NCBI GenBank assembly: GCA_030068145.1
Contig: JAPJBO010000827.1
Coordinates: 37,933 to 101,932 of the forward strand
Direction of reading: 5' to 3'
Length of the DNA stretch: 64,000 bases
Origin: Diplonema papillatum
Lineage: Eukaryota > Euglenozoa > Diplonemea > Diplonemida > Diplonemidae
Position 1 is the first letter of the stretch, and each line of letters opens with the position of its first letter. Made by a program: the position numbers and the translations under genes. Below are positions 57,782-64,000 of the stretch, one piece after another. The notes beneath the pieces are model-generated. The model was given only the letters and a program-made list of their open reading frames with translations, made no database searches and was not told the origin of the DNA.

Positions 57782-58821
57782 ATGGCAAGAGGACGCGCAG
57801 CCCCGTCGGGAGGAGGATCGCGGAGACAGTCGCCGCCGCCGCGCCACCACTCGCCGCCCCGCGCGGCGCCCCCGGCCCGGCCGCCCCCGCCGCAGGCCGC
57901 GCACGCGCCCATGGCGGCGCAGCCGCAGTCGGGCGGCATGATGGGCTCCATCGGTGTGTGCCCCCTCTACACTTACCAATCCCGTGATCACAGATCACAG
58001 ATGATCACAGATCACAGATGATCACAGATCACAGATGATCACAGATCACAGATGATCACAGATCACAGATGATCACAGATCACAGATCACAGATGATCAC
58101 AGATCACAGATGATCACAGATCACAGATGAACACAGATCACAGATGATCACAGATCACAGATCACAGATGATCACAGATCACAGATGATCACAGATCACA
58201 GATGATCACAGATCACAGATGATCACAGATCACAGATGATCACAGATCACAGATCACAGATGGATGAGCGCAGATACCATTTGCCCCTTGAAAGTATGCT
58301 AATACTGCAGGGAGTAGTAGACCCGACTTCTTGAGTTTGTGCTAACCACGATTTGAAAAGTCGGGAGAACTCAACACACCGTAATTGGATACTGTTTAGG
58401 CAAAACCTGGACACCCCCCAAACTGGTCCTGGGTGTCCCAGGATTTACCCGGTTCGGCGTTTCCTTTTGCGGGTTGCTTACTTGGCAGTCTTGCTCGAAG
58501 AGAACCCATTTAACAAAGGTCGCCCGGACCCCCTATCATACCGGAATCTCTTCAACTCTACAAAAGCCCTGCTAGCTCTAAACGAACGACGCACGTACAC
58601 CACGCAGGTTCGTCGATCGCGACGGGGATGTCGTTCGGCGCGGGTTCCGCCATGGGACACATGGCGATCAACTCCATGTTCGGCGGTGGCGGCGGCCACG
58701 GCGCGCCTCCCGCGGCTGCGCCCCCGGCCCCGCAAGAGGGCGCGCCGCCGGCATACCAGCAGCAGGCGCAGGCGAGCCCGTGCCAGCAGTACGACACCGC
58801 CTTCCACCAGTGCCTCGAGAC
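57782..58821 (+). CDS. CHCHD2/CHCHD10 (Mix17)-like mitochondrial protein, 3' exon not found
   Basis: Exon 1 is 57782-57953, exon 2 58608-58821. The intron 57954-58607 (GTGTGT to CACGCAG, phase 1) contains a 17-bp minisatellite. The N-terminus is basic with no acids (ARGRAAPSGGGSRRQ), then Pro/Ala/His-rich, as in CHCHD2/10, and suits mitochondrial import. A glycine-rich hydrophobic segment follows (SFGAGSAMGHMAINSMFGGG). The first half of the CHCH motif, a C-x9-C pair (CQQYDTAFHQC), is present. Exon 2 ends at GAGAC followed by GTATGC. The second C-x9-C pair must lie in a further exon that I could not find before 64000. Known relatives act in the intermembrane space on cristae and respiratory-chain function. 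Confidence 0.72.
57986..58262 (+). repeat. 17-bp minisatellite inside the CHCHD-like intron
   Basis: ATCACAGATCACAGATG units, about 16 copies, starting some 30 bases after the 5' splice site. Confidence 0.97.
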
Positions 58822-58982
58822 GTATGCTTTATGATCCGTACCCACGACACACCAGCAGCTGACACGACAAGTGCTTTCACCATGTTTTGTCACAAGTGCC
58901 TTTGTCACGAAATCAACGTGCGCCGGAAAGGCCCAGCGAGTCTAGAGGCAGCAGTTACTGCGGTAAAGTTCGGCTCCAACGA

Positions 58983-59102
58983 ACCCCGAAAAATCATTTT
59001 CGACCGGAAAAGTGTCCTCGGCCGGGTTCGAACCGGGGACCTCCAGCCCTGAAGGCGTGCACTGTTCACTCTGCCATCACGGTGTCAGTTCCAGGGGGGA
59101 AA
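58983..59102 (-). repeat. tRNA-derived SINE (repeat E), copy 2
   Basis: Minus-strand A-box TGGCAGAGTG (59067-59076) and B-box around GGTTCGAACCC, with the same tail as 36384-36511. Arms pair poorly, so not a functional tRNA. Confidence 0.6.
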
Positions 59103-59814
59103 ACTTCCGGTGGAGACACGGGCCCAAAACACACTATACGAAAGTGCTGCCGGGCTTCGCCCGTGGACCCCTAAAAAGTGAGGTTGGTTCGACAGAGCTA
59201 TGAGCATACCTCTAGTCTCGGATTATGAACCAGCATAGTTCTTTTTTTCTCTTTCAGAAGAAGAGTACATATTTTCGGGGGGAAAAAAGACTTTTTTTTT
59301 ATGTAAAATTTGCCGTCTATTTTCTAGACCAAACTTGTGCATGCGGACTACGGTAGGGACACCGCGCGCAGTTCGAGGGCATTGTGACCAGTCGCTGTAT
59401 CCACGCACCTGCAGAAGACCAAAACCTGCCAGGTACCTTGCTTATTATGAAAGACAAGCATGCCAAAGAGACCAAGATGCGACTCTTCTTAAGAGACGTC
59501 CACTGCAAATGAGGTAGAAGAAGCAGAAGAGGACGAAGAGAGCGACTTCGAACCCGAACCTACGACGTGCCAAGTGACAAGAAGACGAAGACAAGCCTAT
59601 GTCTGAAAACGCTCAGGCGTATTACAAGTATTGACATGGAAGAAAGAAGCGTGCGGGAAAGGAGGCTCTGGAGCAGGTTGTGCGAGAGGTTGGGTTTCTG
59701 ACAAAACCGTACCCTGTGACGACCGATAGGCTGGTGACCGTTTGATTCGGCATGAAATCAAGCAGCACAGGATCAGTGGCTTTCTCGTAGTTCCAGAAAC
59801 GAAGAAAAAGAAGA
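59103..59814. other. Spacer, no gene recognised
   Basis: The missing last exon of the CHCHD-like gene could lie here, but none was identified. Confidence 0.4.
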
Positions 59815-59870
59815 AGCTGGAACAGAGCCTGGATCACCAAGGAAAAGGTGATCCGGGCTCTGTTCCAGCT
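59815..59870. repeat. 24-bp stem, 8-nt loop hairpin
   Basis: 59815-59838 pairs with 59847-59870 with a single G-T wobble. Same geometry as 43680-43729. Confidence 0.95.
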
Positions 59871-59960
59871 TTCGCAGGCTCCTCGCCTACCGACGCGGTA
59901 GACAGCAATCCGGGGCGGACCGGCCAAGCTGTACCGGACGCCATTGCAACGAAGCGCTTC

Positions 59961-60245
59961 CAGTAGCCGTCTCGACTGAGGAATGGGAGGAGTACGAACA
60001 TTTGCCTTCGCTGCGACAGCTTTTTCAGCGTTGCAAAAGAGGCGGCCCAACACATGCCGACACAGCTGCTTTCACTGAGCCAACAGGGCCGCCAAGAATT
60101 CATTGGTGTTTCGGGGCTTCCCCACATTGTTCACGAGGAAGACGCTGACTTTGACGATAACTGTGACAAACTCAACGTCAAAATCAACACGTTCGACGCA
60201 ATGAAATTCAGCTCGTTCATCCTAAAACCATCGGCGCACATTTAG
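59961..60245 (+). pseudogene. Decayed coding remnant, unknown family
   Basis: Two plus-strand frames read coherent peptide in succession (EEWEEYEHLPSLRQLFQRC, then in the next frame HEEDADFDDNCDKLN to a TAG). This suggests one protein with a frameshift near 60050. Composition is less GC-rich than host genes, so a transposon origin is possible. Confidence 0.35.
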
Positions 60246-60686
60246 CGTAAGTTTTGCTGCTCACTCTTTACCTCGATTTATCATTTTATGAGCTTTCTTT
60301 CACATCTATGCAGTCACCCAAAAATAGGCTGTATTTTACAAAAGAAAAAGTCTTTCTATTTTCGAAAGTGAAAAGAAGAAGATTTTTTTTCCGGCTGCTC
60401 ATTTTACATATCTTGAAGAATCTTTCGTAACTATGTACCAGTGAACTTGCGTGTGTTTTTACAATTATTCTGCCAGTGTCGTTCAGGAAACTCACCTTGG
60501 AATTCACTTGCAAATGCTACGAGTAATTTGTAATTAGAAGCTCTAAACCGCAATAAACGCTAGAAGCCATGTTATATTCAAGGGTGTGCAAGTGGCAAAA
60601 AAAAGGGTCCCCTGTACCCAACGGACGGAGATCAGCTCGACCTTCCTTGACTTCCTTCGTTCCGTTGACTCGGTCGATTGTTGGGT
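60246..60686. other. AT-rich spacer, no gene recognised
   Basis: The most AT-rich stretch of the window, with no coding bias. Confidence 0.5.
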
Positions 60687-60770
60687 CTCAGGATCGAGGG
60701 AAGTCATTTTGGCTCCCACGGCACTCCCCGAACGAGAAATCAAAGATTATGGGTTCAGGGGGGAGTACAT

Positions 60771-60802
<32 letters not shown>

Positions 60803-61070
60803 TGACACCACCAGGCGTGGAGTATGCGGCTTAATTTGACTCAACACGGGGAATTTTACTCGGTCAGGACGATCTCACAGGATTGACAGATTGAGAGCTC
60901 TTTCTCGATGAATTGTGTGGTGGTGCATGGCCGCTCCTGGTTGGTGGAGTGATTTGTCAGGTTGATTCCGTTAACGAACGAGATCTCGACCCTTAAATAG
61001 GTGGGCGTGTCGTTGTAGGGGGTGTCTTTTGGCATCGGCCCAGAGAGTTTGTCAGTGCAGAGCTGCTGCG
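60687..61070 (+). rRNA. SSU (18S) rRNA fragment F4
   Basis: It starts GTCTCAGGATCGAGGG, exactly where F2 stops. It continues through AAAGGAATTGACGGATGACACC, GGCTTAATTTGACTCAACAC, GGTGGTGCATGGCCG and TTAACGAACGAGATCTCGAC. It has one base fewer than F1 in the GACGGAATGAC region. It covers the second half of the conserved SSU core. The 3' limit is approximate. Confidence 0.88.
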
Positions 61071-61660
61071 TGTGAGGCACACACCTGCGTCCCTTTGCAC
61101 CCACAAACAAAAACACAGCAACAACTCCGACATGGCGGTCTGCAAAAATGCCGTACGAGGAGCTTTGCCATGTGCAAGCGCCAGTACGCATGAGTGTGCG
61201 CATGCAGGCCGTTAACTTCGTGCCCTCGTCAACGGCACCTTTCATCTATCTTCTGCTAGCCTCCTTACCATCTTCTTGAATTGCAAACGAGTCCACTGAC
61301 TAAGGGGGGGGAAGAAAGCAAACCGACCCATCGTACATCGAAAGCTGTCGACCGAAACGAGAGAGCCAGGTTCAGCAGCGAATCAGACATGGAAACTTGT
61401 CTTTCACGGCTGTTCTCATGACCCGAGGCGGAGGGAGGGGGTGGGGATAGTTTTTCAAGTACAACAGCAGCACACACGGCGCCCCCCGGGCGCTCCCCCC
61501 TCGCAGGCATCTTGTTAAGAACCATCCATCCATCCATCAGCCGGCTGACCCCCCCCCCCCCCCCCCTCATAGGCTATTTTCACTGTGGAGGGGGTAGACG
61601 CTACCTGTCACACTCGAGGTGGTCACCACGGTGGGCGGTCAGAATTTTTTTTTTTTTTGT
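61071..61660. other. Spacer, no gene recognised
   Basis: It includes a 17-base C-run near 61550. Nothing coding is seen. Confidence 0.4.
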
Positions 61661-61795
61661 ATAAGCACCTGCTGCGTAAGCGTTCAACAAAAAAGACCCA
61701 TTTTGTAGTTGTATTGGTTTCTCCCCCTCTAGCCTCCTTCGAAGTAAGCACAAGGCAGCCCCTCGAGTATTTTTGCCCCAAATACCCCAATACCA
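61661..61795 (+). repeat. Dispersed repeat D, copy 3 (internally deleted)
   Basis: TTTGTATAAGCACCTGC is joined directly to AAGCGTTCAACAAAAAAGAC and continues to CCCTCGAGTATTTTTG. About 90 bp present in copy 1 are missing. Confidence 0.85.
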
Positions 61796-62779
61796 CACTT
61801 CGGAAAATTTTTGTGGGCCCACTTTTGGCAGGGAATTTTGACCATTTCACCTTAGAGAATTTGACCACCCGCCCCAAGCCTGCACAAGGCAACTGCGGGG
61901 GGACGGGGGGAGGGGGGGGTCTGTTTTATCCGGCCATCCGGCCAAAGTGGCTGATCCTTAACAAGAGTGCTGCCCCTCGCCCCTTCTCCCCAATCTCCCA
62001 CTTTCCCACCCGTCCAGTTTATTTTCTTCTTCTAGTTTCCTTTGCGGAGGGGGAAGGTTGCTTTCGAACGGGCACCCCGGCTGGCAGTTCCTGGCTGGGA
62101 GTGGGCCCAACCAACGGTGCTTCTTGCGGCATTCTTTGCGCCCGAGGTAAAAAAAGCCGTGTTTGAGAACACGGGGGTTCGGCTTCCCAAGCGCACGAGC
62201 ATTTGACACGCGCTTGTCTTTTTGTTTGCCGGCTTCTTAGCGGCGGTGTCGGCGGCGCTTCTTCTGTCTTGTGCCGAGCATAAAAGTTGTGAGCAAAACG
62301 ATCACTCTACCCCCCCATTCGAGCCTGGATTCCTTCGGTCTAGCTTTAGGCATCTTCGGCTCCTTTTCCTTGGGTTCCATTCAAACCCCCCCCCTCCTGG
62401 CATTCAAGCTCATCGATCCTTTTCGGATCCAAATCCGTGTCGTTGCTCTCTATAAAGCGTATCCTTTGCCGCAGGTAGTACACACGCTCTCTCGTTGCCA
62501 TCTTTGTCATAACTCGCTGCGAATAGAACCACAGAATGCATAATATTATGACATCCCCACAGCTCACCATCGGTTCAATCCTCGATCCAAAAGTTCCGTC
62601 GGAAGCCGTCCGGCGAGAACGAATAGCATGGTCAACTCTCGGTCGGTCGGAGGAGAGTCTCGAGCGAGCTTTTCTCCGGAAAAGCTGACCGAGCACGTTC
62701 CTCTTCCCTGCCTGCTCAAGACACGAAACCACTGGGATTTTGAATGCCTTTCCTCCGAAGTCTCCACTTCTGCACCCCC
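61796..62779. other. Spacer, no gene recognised
   Basis: Open frames occur on both strands without splice boundaries or recognisable products. Confidence 0.4.
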
Positions 62780-62960
62780 GCCTTCGCACGAACAGCCGCC
62801 TCAGACCCACATAGCTGTCCTGTCCGCAGACACTCAGGCTCATGGTCCCCCGAATGTGTCCATGGCTCTAAAAGGACTCAAACGAGGTGCAGACAGGACG
62901 CGGCGTTGTGCACATACCGTTCCAAGCACCTTCTTGCATGTCCCCGCAATCTCTTTCCAA
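62780..62960 (+). repeat. Diverged repeat G fragment
   Basis: It shares AGCTGTCCTGTCCGCAGACA, a GGTGCAGACAGGAC word and CCGTTCCAAGCACCTTCTTG with the array at 55.4-56.3 kb. Confidence 0.7.
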
Positions 62961-63469
62961 CCTGCACGTCTGAAACTTGCCCCCCCCGATTCAGTACTGT
63001 TGTGCTGAGTTCGGTAAAAAAAGCAAAGCCAAAGAAGCGCGAAGAAGCGACGAAAGAACGAGGAGAGATCGGGTGTTGCTTTTTCGCTGCTGCGTGATTG
63101 GGTATAGGGCTTCGACAAACGTGAGGGAGAGGTGGCCACCCACTAAAATTGTTGTGGATCCTTCTTTAGCCACAGCGGGGAAAACTGAACCGCCGAGCAG
63201 GACCCTCCGATCATGGCCACTTGCCAATCTGCCACCTGCAACCGCATCCATGGTTTGGGTTCAGGTAGTGCGGTCGACGCAAAACTCCTCAGTTTGTGGG
63301 TCCTCCTGCGCTTCGCACCTACCCGCCGAGATCTCTCTCTCTCTCTCTCTTCTCCGACCAGTGTCTTGTACGTTCCCTCGTTTACTTTCTCACACGTTCT
63401 TTTTGCCGCTCGGTTGCTTCTCTTGTGTTGGTACCACCTGCAAGCAGCGAGCATGCCCCCTGGGATCAA
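62961..63469. other. Spacer, no gene recognised
   Basis: A CT-rich tract at 63330-63352. Otherwise nothing supported. Confidence 0.4.
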
Positions 63470-63703
63470 CCCCTCGCATCAAGACCTGTGCTCTATGAAC
63501 GGTGGTAATGGTGCCTTGCAAGTAATCTCTTCATCGGGATGAAAGCGCTTACGCGTACACCATACGCATATGGGTCGACCACCGATGTTACTGTGAACAA
63601 ACCAGCGTGCCCAAAGCAGGCGTTCGCCGTGAATGATAACGCATGGAATAACAAGGGATCGATTCTCTCGACTCTTTTTGTTGGTCTCTTAACCCGAGAA
63701 GGA
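63470..63703 (+). rRNA. SSU (18S) rRNA fragment F5
   Basis: Near-identical to 4535-4768 of F3 and starting at the same base (CTGGGATMAACCCC). It ends at TTAACCCGAGAAGGA, where F3 continues. Confidence 0.87.
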
Positions 63704-63704
63704 A

Positions 63705-63909
63705 GTGGAAACGTTGTCCGTTTCCACACGCCGTTTCCATTCATTGGGGCGGCGGGAAGAACCAGCAGCGGAACTCGTACGAGGGCCGGCAGTCGTGGGG
63801 GCAGCAGCAGCAGTACGGGCGGCAGTCGTGGGACCAGCAGGGCGGACAGTCGTCGTACGGACACAAAGGCAGCGTGCATCCGCCTGAGGTCCGTGTGGGA
63901 GCTGTCGGA
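63705..63909 (+). CDS. Possible exon of a Gln/Gly/Ser/Tyr-rich (prion-like) protein, partial
   Basis: In the chosen frame the stretch reads a low-complexity sequence with repeated GRQSWGQQ and GRQSWDQQ units and QSSYG, typical of disordered tails of RNA-binding proteins. The 3' boundary is set at GTCGGA followed by GTAAAG (63910). The upstream boundary is not fixed because the frame stays open back to the rRNA fragment. Both other plus-strand frames are also open, so frame choice rests on the repeat pattern. The rest of the gene would be beyond the window. Confidence 0.3.
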
Positions 63910-64000
63910 GTAAAGAAAGGAAATCCGCGCGGATTCCGTCGGAATGTATTTTATACCATCTTATTCAGAAGAATCCTTAGAAGTACGAGGTAGTAGCGAG

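Noticed and set aside
57986..58262. CRISPR-like or telomeric array
   Set aside because: Contiguous 17-bp units without spacers inside an intron; not a telomere motif.

Overview
This is nuclear DNA from a eukaryote, most likely a free-living or parasitic flagellate protist. The genes have GT-AG introns and very GC-rich third codon positions. The gene content is eukaryotic: CaM-kinase-like kinases with leucine-rich repeats, a giant ankyrin protein, a CHCHD2/CHCHD10-type mitochondrial protein and a possible axonemal protein. The spacer is full of mobile elements, minisatellites and microsatellites. Broken pieces of a divergent small-subunit rRNA gene occur five times. Their wording is not that of animals, fungi or plants and recalls Euglenozoa or other excavates in places, but I do not place the organism.

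Layout. 1-1019: 3' end of a coiled-coil gene. 1.2-4.9 kb: three rRNA fragments and dispersed repeats. 4170-15289: a proposed five-exon, 520-residue gene in which every intron is phase 1. Its second intron holds an intact-looking two-ORF DNA transposon (called T1 here, 6344-10999) with 13-bp terminal inverted repeats, a 5-bp target duplication and a recognisable empty-site paralogue. Its third intron holds a 25-bp minisatellite and a MITE. 16.1-23.2 kb, minus strand: a non-LTR retrotransposon with ORF1, OTU protease, AP-endonuclease, reverse transcriptase, RNase H and unusual Cys/His fingers. It is broken by one in-frame amber codon and one frameshift. 23.2-28.7 kb: microsatellite, repeats, a possible small exon pair, a CFAP-like gene and a second MITE. 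28745-33018: an ankyrin-repeat gene of about 42 repeats, broken by a 4-bp deletion. 33-40 kb: repeats, a large minisatellite, a tRNA-derived SINE and an intact 305-residue gene ending in a dicysteine. 40.9-42.3 and 52.2-53.6 kb: two paralogous kinase-LRR genes. Between them lie microsatellites, a decayed T1 copy (47394-50201) and another MITE. 54-64 kb: tandem arrays, the CHCHD2/10-like gene, a second SINE copy, two more rRNA fragments and the start of a Q/G/S/Y-rich exon.

The host genes are unrelated single transcription units and no shared pathway is evident. What ties the window together is mobile DNA. At least three element classes (T1, the MITE, the OTU retroelement) and several dispersed repeat families (called A to H here) sit in introns and spacer. 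Several insertions can be dated relative to one another through target duplications or empty-site copies. All homology statements come from reading the sequence; no database search was run.
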